Made by a program: the position numbers and the translations under genes. Shown piece by piece: positions 57,901 through 64,000 of a stretch of 64,000 bases of DNA. Position 1 is the stretch's first letter. Each line of letters begins with the position of its first letter. The stretch comes from Microbacterium sp. Root61. Lineage in GTDB: Bacteria > Actinomycetota > Actinomycetes > Actinomycetales > Microbacteriaceae. The stretch lies in the NCBI RefSeq assembly GCF_001427525.1, contig NZ_LMGU01000001.1, positions 1,149,788 through 1,213,787 on the forward strand. The letters run 5' to 3'. The notes below the pieces were generated by a model, which saw only the letters and a program-made list of their open reading frames with translations, was not told the DNA's origin and did not search any database.

Positions 57901-58635
57901 GGCATCCCGTTCCATCGCGGACCCGACGTCGGCGAACGTCGACACCACGAGCCGCGGATGCACGGTGAAGGTGTCGATGGAGGCTGTCAGTGCGCGCAGA
58001 TGGTCGATGACCGGCTGCGGCTTGAAGACGCCCTCGTCGTAGGCGTGCGCGGCCAGCGCGGTGCCGTCCAGCGCGATGCCGAAGTGCGTACGCAAGGCGC
58101 GCAACAGCTCGGGGTTGACCAGGAAGGTGCCGTGCAGCTTGAGTTCGAAGTCGGTGTGGTGGCGACGGATAGCCAGCGGACGCAGCAGCACCGGGGCGGC
58201 ATGCGACACGTCTTCGATGCTCCAGGACGCGAGTCCGACCGCGAGGTGCACCGGATCGATGCCGCGCGCCGTGCGCAGCTCGACGTTCTTCGCGGTGATC
58301 CGTTCGGCCGCGAGACGCGCGTTGCGCAGCGCCACTTCGTCACGGAACAGGTTCGACAGAAGAGTGGAGCGGCCGGTGATGAACTGCGGCAGGCTGCCCG
58401 GGTGCGCCTTCGTGATCTCGATCCCGGAATCGGCGTCGGAGAGGTGCAGCAGCGTGGAACGGCCGCCCAGTTCCGCGGACTGTGTGCGCAGCCGATCGCG
58501 TTCCGGTTCGGCCACGTGCATGACGGTCACCCCGGGTTCGGCCAAGCCGAGATCTCCGGGGTTCACGGTCACCGCGGTCGCCGCATCCTCCCGGCCCATC
58601 ACGGTGTTTCCATCAGCTCGCCACACATCTGCCAC
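54904..58635 (-). CDS. Large SF1 helicase-like protein with C-terminal nuclease-like domain, degenerate Walker motifs
   Basis: 1243 residues from a GTG. A DUF4011-like N-terminal region precedes a split SF1 helicase core. The P-loop position reads LPGTGGTQTVINT (residues 314-326), lacking the Lys of GxGK(S/T). Walker B, near residue 835, reads VVVIADAAAL, without the DE pair. Motif III (VVLFGDPVTQKP) and motif IV (LTRSYRAGGEDLAELVN) are recognisable. The last 100 residues (ESLRLRPQILRRLGWHYVRV, HSFDLYSDP) fit the restriction-endonuclease-like domain named after a Microbacterium testaceum locus. Its role is unknown; nucleic-acid quality control or defence is possible. Confidence 0.75.
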   Translation of the reverse strand: MADVWRADGNTVMGREDAATAVTVNPGDLGLAEPGVTVMHVAEPERDRLRTQSAELGGRSTLLHLSDADSGIEITKAHPGSLPQFITGRSTLLSNLFRDEVALRNARLAAERITAKNVELRTARGIDPVHLAVGLASWSIEDVSHAAPVLLRPLAIRRHHTDFELKLHGTFLVNPELLRALRTHFGIALDGTALAAHAYDEGVFKPQPVIDHLRALTASIDTFTVHPRLVVSTFADVGSAMERDAADLDHPILNALAGHPADRESLSFRRDVPAAANPDERAPAADTLLLDADAEQEAVLARIAAGHSLAVHTLPGTGGTQTVINTVGSLVREGKRVLVVSARRSTIEGVRHRLAGIGLDGLAVSPRHVRRDLIRAIGRNEKAEQPRVSDIDDALVRLRGVLRDYRGAVTQQHPSLGASTLDVLGALTALAAKSPAPSTAARFDVRTLERLAAARPTAAAKLAAAARLGEFRFGPDDSPWYGVSFATTEAARSAHVLAARLHRHDVPSLLERGYELIAQTRMRPFRTISELGVYLRVLQGIRDSLDRFSPTVFERPLGELIQAHGPRRDAPQMTSTNRRRLKRLSREYVRPGVHIADMHEALVRVQHQRTEWQRYVAAGVIPEVPLGLGDVHVAWQRVDADLTDLDSILSRTGAERLATLPVKTLVRTLAGLAAESDFFDNLVERATLRSELAALGLEPLLLEMSVRHVPEDRVGDELEFAWWQSALEHLLRTDRALLGANTAVVDRLERDFRLVDEAHAAASGPLLAAQLATQWRIGIVDEPGEAEALKRALKDGISAPEELIAVAPTLMRTLAPVWLASPYDVPMIPDRFAFDVVVIADAAALCLAEAAPALRRARQVVLFGDPVTQKPTPFRVAAGAPLEGEPEEPPFDSVSVFERLSELVPVETLTRSYRAGGEDLAELVNGAFYGGEIVSLPWAGSYLGRGSLSVDYVEGGTGAPDPISGAVESPNAEVARVVTLVVEHAVNRGSESLMVVTASSKHAERVRAAVDAAFAGRADVADFVSRDTAEPFAVLSLEESVAESRDRVIFSLGFGLTKHGRVLSDFGDLSTPDGERLLTVGMTRARRSMVIVSSIRPSSFDDGRLEHGAATLMGILGGIAARGRDARLEDLADPLTLALARELRRLGVSVDVHYRGLLPLVAQYDGKAVVAESDPETVGESLRESLRLRPQILRRLGWHYVRVHSFDLYSDPAAVATRIAALLGVEPQAPTVDTDTQPIDVPE

Positions 58636-58801
58636 CCTACGTGCGGGTCGTCGTCGTACCCCGTATCCCGCCCGAGTTTCGCGCGATTCCCCGACACGCC
58701 GCGTGACCAGCCGTTCCTCCCCAGGCCCCAGGAGCGGCCATCACCGCGCAATCTCGCGCTTCCACGGTGGCGGGACGGCCGAGCGCGTCCAGGATGGTGA
58801 C

Positions 58802-59311
58802 ATGACCGAATTCCGCTTCCGCGTCACCCCCTCCCCCATCGGCGACATCCTGATCGTCACCGGCGACGACGGCATCGTGACACTGCATCCGTTCGAGGGC
58901 CCGGTGGGGTTCGAGCTCCAGCGTGTCGGCCTCGAGCTGTCCGGCCACATCGTCCCCGACGAGAGTGTGGCGGAGGAGGCCGTGGACCAGCTCGACGAGT
59001 ACTTCGACGGTGAGCGCACGGCGTTCGACCTGCACCTGGACTGGCGCCTCGTGCGCGGGTTCACGCGCGACGCGCTCCAGGCCGTCATCGACATCCCGTT
59101 CGGCGAGACGGCGAGCTACGGTGAGGTCGCCATCTCGGCCGGCAGTCCGCGCGCCGCGCGGGCCGTGGGCACCGCGTGCGCGAACACTCCCTTCTCCATC
59201 GTCGTCCCGGTGCACCGCGTGGTGCGTTCCGACGGCTCGATCGGCGAGTACGGCGGCCGCCCCGACATCAAGCGGTTCCTGCTGGAGCTGGAACGCGACG
59301 CGGACGTGTAG
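58802..59311 (+). CDS. Alkyltransferase-like protein (MGMT homologue with Val for the catalytic Cys)
   Basis: 169 residues. An N-terminal ribonuclease-H-like domain (MTEFRFRVTPSPIGDILIVT) and a C-terminal DNA-binding domain (DIPFGETASYGEVAISAGSP) are both present, as in full-length O6-methylguanine-DNA methyltransferase. The active-site motif PCHRV reads PVHRV: residue 137 is Val (codon GTG, 59210-59212). It cannot accept an alkyl group on Cys. Alkyltransferase-like proteins with Trp or Ala there bind damaged DNA and hand it to nucleotide excision repair. The same role is inferred. Confidence 0.85.
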   Translation: MTEFRFRVTPSPIGDILIVTGDDGIVTLHPFEGPVGFELQRVGLELSGHIVPDESVAEEAVDQLDEYFDGERTAFDLHLDWRLVRGFTRDALQAVIDIPFGETASYGEVAISAGSPRAARAVGTACANTPFSIVVPVHRVVRSDGSIGEYGGRPDIKRFLLELERDADV

Positions 59312-59327
59312 GCCGTCCGCGGCGCAG

Positions 59328-59359
59328 AAGGGGCCTCCCGCGAGTGCGGGAGGCCCCTT
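59328..59359 (+). terminator. Hairpin terminator after the alkyltransferase-like gene
   Basis: AAGGGGCCTCCCGC pairs perfectly with 59346-59359 (14 bp, 4-nt loop), 16 bp after the stop and followed by CTCTC. Confidence 0.78.
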
Positions 59360-59458
59360 CTCACTGTGGGCCATCCCGCGACGCCCGCCGAGGCCGATGG
59401 TAAAGTCGTCCCCACATCGGACGGCACGGCAGTCGTCCCACCCAGAGGCAGGTAGTGC

Positions 59459-60316
59459 GTGGTCGCACGAACGGGCAGCGAATCGGACGTCCAGTTGCTG
59501 GCACGGTCCGTCGCAGAGCTCACGCGCCGCACACGCTTCCCGATCGGCTTCGGCGGTCTCGCGCGCGAGGGCGATATCCATGTGACCTCGATCGTCGGTG
59601 CACGTTCCCGCAGCCTCGACGGGCTGGTCGTCAAGTCGATGCGCGGCCTCGGCGGTCGCGCCTCGGTCGAGAAGCGACCACGCCTCGCGCCCGACTACCG
59701 GTCGGCCCGCGGCATCACCCACGACTACGACGCCGCCGTGCTCGGCGAGGGCATCGCGACTCTGTTCGCCATCCCGGTGGTCGTCGCCGGCGCCACCCGC
59801 GGCGTGATCTATTGCGGCTCGTGGGCGGAAGAATCCATGGGCGACGCCGCCGTGCGCCCGGCCTTCGGTGTGGCGGACGAACTGGCCACCGAACTCCGCG
59901 TGCGTGACGAGGTCGAGCGCCGGCTCGCGCTGATGCCTCCCACCACCGAGGTGCCGGCGTTCGCGCCGGCCGCCCGCGAAGAGCTCCGCGAGAGCTACGT
60001 CGAGCTGCGCAGCATCGCGGCGAGCGTGCACGATGAAGGCCTGCGTGCCCGCATCCAGGATCTCGAACGCCGGTTGGCGGCGCTGTCGCGAGGAGATCAA
60101 GCGGCGGGAGCCGCGAGTGGCGTGCGTCTGGCGCCACGCGAAGTCGACGTGCTCGCTTCCGTCGCGCTGGGCGCCACGAACGCCGAGATCGCGACCGCGC
60201 TGGGATTACGCGAGGTCACGATCAAGTCGTATCTCGCCTCCGCGATGTCGAAATTGGATGCCTCGACCCGCCACGCGGCGGTCGCCAAGGCGCGTCGCGC
60301 CGGAATTCTTCCTTAG
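59459..60316 (+). CDS. GAF-LuxR type transcriptional regulator
   Basis: 285 residues from a GTG. Residues 10-150 form a GAF-like sensor (RFPIGFGGLAREGDIHVTSI, TLFAIPVVVAGATRGVIYCG). A linker with a short coiled coil (about 170-205) precedes the LuxR HTH (APREVDVLASVALGATNAEI then REVTIKSYLASAMSKLDAST). No receiver domain is present, so it senses a ligand rather than phosphorylation. A dyad CCGATG-N15-CATCGG at 59394-59420 lies in its leader. Confidence 0.85.
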   Translation: MVARTGSESDVQLLARSVAELTRRTRFPIGFGGLAREGDIHVTSIVGARSRSLDGLVVKSMRGLGGRASVEKRPRLAPDYRSARGITHDYDAAVLGEGIATLFAIPVVVAGATRGVIYCGSWAEESMGDAAVRPAFGVADELATELRVRDEVERRLALMPPTTEVPAFAPAAREELRESYVELRSIAASVHDEGLRARIQDLERRLAALSRGDQAAGAASGVRLAPREVDVLASVALGATNAEIATALGLREVTIKSYLASAMSKLDASTRHAAVAKARRAGILP

Positions 60317-60426
60317 ACGTCCTTTCACCTTTGCGACAATGCGTCGGGGATAGCCCACGACATTCGTCGGCGGTATTCATCGCACGGTATTCCGCGACAC
60401 CGCATATTGCGCATAAAGTTCATGCC

Positions 60427-60774
60427 ATGGCTCGCAAAATCGTTCACCAGCTCATCGACGATCTCGATGGCACCGTAATCGAAATCGGCTCCGGAGAGTC
60501 CGTGCATTTCTCTCTCGACGGCGTCGCCTATGAAATCGACCTGACCGCGGAGAACGCAGCCGCGCTGCGCGAGGCATTCGAGCCGTACGTCTCGGCGGCG
60601 CGCAGCATCTCCTCGGCCCGTCGGACGAGTTCGGCATCTGCCCGCCCGCGGCGCCGCTCCGGCCAGCAGGACTATTCCGCGATCCGCTCGTGGGCCAAGT
60701 CCAATGGCTTCCAGGTCTCCGAGCGCGGCCGGGTACCGGCATCCGTCATCGAGGCCTACGAAGCGGCGCACTGA
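60427..60774 (+). CDS. lsr2: Nucleoid-associated protein Lsr2
   Basis: 115 residues. The N-terminal dimerisation domain is MARKIVHQLIDDLDGTVIEI through VAYEIDLTAENAAALREAF. The C-terminal DNA-binding domain has YSAIRSWAKSNGFQVSERGR with the RGR minor-groove hook at 100-102. Lsr2 is the actinobacterial H-NS analogue, binding AT-rich and foreign DNA. Its leader (60317-60426) is AT-richer than the rest of the window, consistent with self-binding. Confidence 0.96.
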   Translation: MARKIVHQLIDDLDGTVIEIGSGESVHFSLDGVAYEIDLTAENAAALREAFEPYVSAARSISSARRTSSASARPRRRSGQQDYSAIRSWAKSNGFQVSERGRVPASVIEAYEAAH

Positions 60775-60784
60775 CGCCTCGGAG

Positions 60785-61870
60785 TCAGATCGACTGCCGC
60801 GCCTCCACGAGGGGGCATGCGAAGACGTCGCGCTCCCCCAGGCCGACGCGGTTGATGTAACGCACGACGATCGCGTACGACGCGAACAACGTCGTCTGCG
60901 TGTACGGAACGCCGTGCGCGCGGCAGAACTCCTCGATGAGCGGCGCGGCACGACGCAATTCGGGTCGCGGCATCGAGGGGAACAGATGGTGCTCGATCTG
61001 GTAGTTCAGCCCGCCCATCAGCACGTCGACGAAGCGTCCGCCGCGGATGTTGCGGCTCATCATCACCTGGCGACGCAGGAAGTCCAGCCGCATGTTGCGC
61101 GGTACCAGTGGCATGCCCTTGTGGTTCGGGGCGAATGAGACGCCCATGTAGAAGCCGAAGAGGCCGAGCTGCACCGCGAGGAACACCGCCGCGATCCCCG
61201 GGGAGAGCACCAGGAACACCAGGGTGAGGTAGCCGCCGAGCCGCAGCACGAGGAACGCGATCTCCGCGGGCCGACGATCGACGTGCGCACGCATGCTCAC
61301 ACGGCGGACGCTGGAGGCGTGGAGGGACAGCCCCTCCAGCAGGAGGATCGGGAAGAAGAAGACGCCCTGGTGCGCCAGCAGCCACTGGGTCAGCGGCCCC
61401 CGGCGTTGCTGCACCTGATCGTGCGTCAGGGAGAGTACGGGGAGGTCGATGTCGGGGTCGGCGCCCTCTTTGTTGGGGTTGGCGTGGTGCCGCGTGTGCT
61501 TGTGCTGCCACCATCCGTAGCTCATCCCGACGAGAAGGTCGCCGAGGACAAGACTGATCCAATCGTTCCATCGTCCGGAGACGAAGATCTGCCGGTGCGC
61601 CGCATCGTGACCGAGAAAGGCGATCTGGGTGAACAGGATCGCGAAACCGACGGCGGTGAACAATTGCCACCACGTGTTGCCGACGAAGATGAAAAGGACG
61701 ACGAGCCCTCCGAGCAGGACGGGGGCGGCGACGAGTTTCGTCCAGTAGTAGCCGTATCGGCGAGCGAGGAGTCCGCGATCGCGGATCATTTTCGACAATT
61801 CGGTGAATTCGCTCGCGGCCGGTCGATCGTCGGTGCGCGCGGTGGGAATGGTGCTGCGGATGCCGGGCAT
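60785..61870 (-). CDS. Membrane fatty acid (acyl-CoA type) desaturase
   Basis: 361 residues. The three His boxes are HDAAH (88-92), HKHTRHH (123-129) and QIEHHLFP (about 291), and there are four to six membrane helices. This matches DesA3/front-end-like actinobacterial desaturases, which use a di-iron centre and O2 to introduce double bonds for membrane fluidity. It is convergent with lsr2, 10 bp apart. Confidence 0.92.
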   Translation of the reverse strand: MPGIRSTIPTARTDDRPAASEFTELSKMIRDRGLLARRYGYYWTKLVAAPVLLGGLVVLFIFVGNTWWQLFTAVGFAILFTQIAFLGHDAAHRQIFVSGRWNDWISLVLGDLLVGMSYGWWQHKHTRHHANPNKEGADPDIDLPVLSLTHDQVQQRRGPLTQWLLAHQGVFFFPILLLEGLSLHASSVRRVSMRAHVDRRPAEIAFLVLRLGGYLTLVFLVLSPGIAAVFLAVQLGLFGFYMGVSFAPNHKGMPLVPRNMRLDFLRRQVMMSRNIRGGRFVDVLMGGLNYQIEHHLFPSMPRPELRRAAPLIEEFCRAHGVPYTQTTLFASYAIVVRYINRVGLGERDVFACPLVEARQSI

Positions 61871-62076
61871 TTCGGATGCCTCATCGCATCTCGCCGCCGG
61901 TGCCGCTTGCGCGATCGCCCGGCAATTGTGCGTTCATGATCGGACGCTACGCGCGCCGACTGGGAGCGTTCACAGTTTTTCGGCATCGGGGCCTGCGGCG
62001 AATTCCTCATTCCGGTGGCTGCGCAGCGCCCGCGCCGCTACCGTGTGAGTCACAGTCCACTCCCGAGGGGTTCACG

Positions 62077-62280
62077 ATGACAGACGAGATCGAGGAGGCC
62101 GCCACGATCGAGGAGATCGTGCAGCGCCTGTCCGTCCGCTTCCCCTCGATTCCCGCGGACACCGTGCGCGCCACCGTGGCCGAGGCCTACGAGGAGCTGC
62201 GCGACGCCCACGTCCGTGACTTCGTCGCCGTGCTCGTCGAGAAGCAGGCCAAGAAGCGGTTGAAGCAGCTGCCGGGGTAG
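62077..62280 (+). CDS. Small three-helix protein (DUF3562-like)
   Basis: 67 residues from the ATG at 62077 (GAGGGG upstream). Charged amphipathic helices: EEIVQRLSVRFPSIPADTVR and AEAYEELRDAHVRDFVAVLV. The layout matches the small three-helix-bundle dimerisation proteins of actinobacteria. The function is unknown. Confidence 0.75.
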   Translation: MTDEIEEAATIEEIVQRLSVRFPSIPADTVRATVAEAYEELRDAHVRDFVAVLVEKQAKKRLKQLPG

Positions 62281-62291
62281 CCGCGCCGGGA

Positions 62292-62633
62292 TCAGGCCGA
62301 GCCGACGAACTCGAGCGCTTCCTTGGCCAGGGGAACCCAGCGCTCGAGCGTCTGGTCGTCCTCCGCACCCGGCGGCAGCGCCACCCATTCGCGCATCGTT
62401 CGCGCGCCCATGGTCACGGCCTCCCCCTCACCGGTCTCGATCAGGGCCACCACGCGGGCATGCGGCACCTTGACGATGAGCCTGCCGCCATGACCGAGGA
62501 AGGCGACGATCTTCGTTCCCGATCGGATGCCGGGACTGCGGAACATGGTGCCGACGGTCACCGGCGCCTCTTCCGCAAGAGCGGCCGCTACGACCTCGAG
62601 CAGGTCGATCCGTGATCCGGATGACGCATCCAT
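62292..62633 (-). CDS. TfoX/YjbR-like small protein
   Basis: 113 residues. MFRSPGIRSGTKIVAFLGHG and LIVKVPHARVVALIETGEGE follow the beta-hairpin core of TfoX N-terminal/MmcQ-YjbR proteins. These bind nucleic acid or act as accessory factors; the role here is unknown. It is convergent with the 67-aa protein. Confidence 0.72.
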   Translation of the reverse strand: MDASSGSRIDLLEVVAAALAEEAPVTVGTMFRSPGIRSGTKIVAFLGHGGRLIVKVPHARVVALIETGEGEAVTMGARTMREWVALPPGAEDDQTLERWVPLAKEALEFVGSA

Positions 62634-62699
62634 GAAGGCCAGAATAGGGTCGGGACATCCGCCGGTCCACCGCGTTTCGAGAACACGGAGATCGGACGT

Positions 62700-64000
62700 C
62701 TACTCGCGGGCGAACAGCAGCAGCTCGGGCAGGCTGGTGGCGAAGTAGTCCGTGACACCATCGTCTCGTCGCGTCGCGGGCGGAACGAACGGCGACCGGG
62801 TCTCACCGAGATTCGCGGGCGGATCGCAGAGATCGCGCCCCCGCGCCGACTGCACCGCGTCCCAGGCGGCGAGGACCTTCCCCTCCCCGCCCTCCCACGG
62901 GTGGAAGCGCCGGTCGGTGAGGATCTCCTCCGCGCGATCGATGGCGCCCTCCGCGACCAGGAGCTGGAGGTACTCGATCGTGAGGTCGTCTCGCGTCAGC
63001 ACGAGCGACTCCACCGCGCGGAGCCGTGCCAGCCGCTCGGCGACCGACTGGCCGAGCCGACCGGCGAGCTGGTCCTGCTCGTACCGCAGGCGCGCATCCT
63101 CCGGCGCCAGCGCGATCGCCTGCGCATACCGCCGCCACGCGGCCTCGTCGTCGTGACGGATGTTGTACTCCGCGAGCGCCGCGTTGCGCAGCAGCACAGG
63201 GTCGGACCCGCCGAGCTCGATCGCAGCATCCCAGTGCTCGACTGCTTCACGGCGGCGACCGTGCGCGTACAGCAGCATGCCGAGGAGCGCGTGCGCGACC
63301 GGGTCCGCGGGTTCCGCGGCGAGCGTCGACTCCAGGGCGTCCAGCGCATCGAGACCGTGGGGGAAGGCCCAGGTCGGATCGGTGGTGCGTGCCGCCGCAC
63401 GGTGAGCCGCGGCATCTGTCAGCGCTCCCTGATGCTGGAGGATCCCGGCGGCGACGTAGTGAGCGACCGGCCTCAGGTTGCCCGACGCGGTGACCGGCAC
63501 TGCGACGGCCTGAGCGAGCACCTCCAGCGCGGCGTCGGTCGCGCCGGCATTGCGGAGATCGAGCGCGACGTCGAACAGAAGCCCGGCGCCCGGGCCGACG
63601 TCGACGCCGGCGAGCACCCGCATCGTCGCATCGAGCGGATCGATCCGCAGCGCGTCGAGAAGAAGTCGACGGGCGGATGCCTCATCCCCGAGGCGCCGCA
63701 GGATGATGGCGCGCAGGGCGATGCGGCGGGTGTCGTGGGCGACCACGCCGTCGAGCGTGTCCAGCACCCGCAGCGCTGACCGGTTCTGCCCCCGGAACGC
63801 GAGGGACTCGGCCAGCGCGAAGCCGGCGGCAGCGGCCCACGCGCCGTCCCACCCCGCCTTGCCGAACGCCTGCTCCGCCTCCGTGGTACGCCCGAGGCGG
63901 CGAAGGACGAGACCGCGCAGGTAGAAGCCCTCCGCGTCCTGGGGATTAGCGTTGCGTCGCGTGAGACGGGCCAGCGCGATGTCGATGCGTGCCAGCGCAC
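62700..64000 (-). CDS. TPR-repeat protein with DUF5107-type C-terminus (5' end outside window)
   Basis: At least 433 residues; the frame stays open to the window edge, reading ALARIDIALARLTRRNANPQ there. Tetratricopeptide-like helices repeat about every 34 residues (for example PVAHALLGMLLYAHGRRREA). The ending RRFHPWEGGEGKVLAAWDAV and PPANLGETRSPF is that of DUF5107 proteins, often linked to carbohydrate-active enzymes. The start and the N-terminal domain are not visible. Confidence 0.8.
   Translation of the reverse strand, partial: ALARIDIALARLTRRNANPQDAEGFYLRGLVLRRLGRTTEAEQAFGKAGWDGAWAAAAGFALAESLAFRGQNRSALRVLDTLDGVVAHDTRRIALRAIILRRLGDEASARRLLLDALRIDPLDATMRVLAGVDVGPGAGLLFDVALDLRNAGATDAALEVLAQAVAVPVTASGNLRPVAHYVAAGILQHQGALTDAAAHRAAARTTDPTWAFPHGLDALDALESTLAAEPADPVAHALLGMLLYAHGRRREAVEHWDAAIELGGSDPVLLRNAALAEYNIRHDDEAAWRRYAQAIALAPEDARLRYEQDQLAGRLGQSVAERLARLRAVESLVLTRDDLTIEYLQLLVAEGAIDRAEEILTDRRFHPWEGGEGKVLAAWDAVQSARGRDLCDPPANLGETRSPFVPPATRRDDGVTDYFATSLPELLLFARE

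Overview
The window is high-GC DNA with Actinobacteria-type gene content: a class Ib ribonucleotide reductase operon (nrdHIEF), Lsr2, an Hsp100 unfoldase behind a HAIR-like repeat, two LLM-class (F420-type) oxidoreductases, many GTG starts and strong codon bias. The gene set, together with the very frequent GGATGC/GCATCC hexamers, points to Microbacteriaceae, most likely Microbacterium. It reads as ordinary chromosome. I see no prophage, insertion sequence, integrase or CRISPR array.

Layout. 0-1.4 kb: end of a sugar ABC transporter operon (ATPase tail and permease). 1.5-12.7 kb: single genes and short operons, including an RsmC-like methyltransferase, an ATP-dependent DNA ligase, a three-gene molybdenum-oxidoreductase operon with its own flavin reductase and a small zinc-ribbon protein, an aldo/keto reductase divergent from a LysR regulator, and two LLM oxidoreductases. 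12.8-18.5 kb: Hsp100 unfoldase, an NhaA antiporter fused to a DsbA-like domain, a DUF3817 membrane protein and a MarR regulator. 19.5-20.2 kb: a 660-bp non-coding block with hairpins and two long palindromes. 20.2-24.1 kb: nrdHIEF with a regulatory leader carrying NrdR-box-like and DnaA-box-like sites. 24.5-32.7 kb: transporter, dioxygenase-like lipoprotein, hydrolase, DUF389, acyl-CoA dehydrogenase, CsoR-type sensor, DUF445, cyclotransferase-like and SixA-like proteins. 32.7-38.1 kb: histidine utilisation, hutH-hutU-hutI, translationally coupled and divergent from an IclR regulator. 38-46.9 kb: tRNA deacylase, methyltransferase, P1B-type ATPase, amino-acid dehydrogenase, acyl-CoA ligase, and an MFS/ArsR-like pair. 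47-51.2 kb: a cell-wall-type surface protein, a repeat block, tRNA-Ala(CGC) and an amidohydrolase. 51.3-54.3 kb: RimJ-like acetyltransferase, galU, 5-formyl-THF cyclo-ligase, FmdB-like zinc ribbon, mscL. 54.3-58.6 kb: triplicated palindrome block, a 61-aa protein and a large degenerate SF1 helicase-like protein. 58.8-64 kb: alkyltransferase-like protein, GAF-LuxR regulator, lsr2, fatty-acid desaturase, small proteins and a TPR protein running off the edge.

The most unusual signal is a set of nine palindromic elements of 63-67 bp. They share a geometry, not a sequence. Each has a short word twice, 18-19 bp apart, then the reverse complement of that word twice with the same spacing. Four different words (four families) occur here. 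Copies cluster in the non-coding blocks at 19.8, 48.7 and 54.3 kb, one lies at 38.2 kb, and one sits in frame inside hutI. Around 54.3-54.8 kb the element is tandemly repeated together with the 3' end of the neighbouring gene. Other notable points are an O6-alkylguanine transferase homologue whose catalytic Cys is Val, and a helicase-like protein with degenerate Walker motifs.
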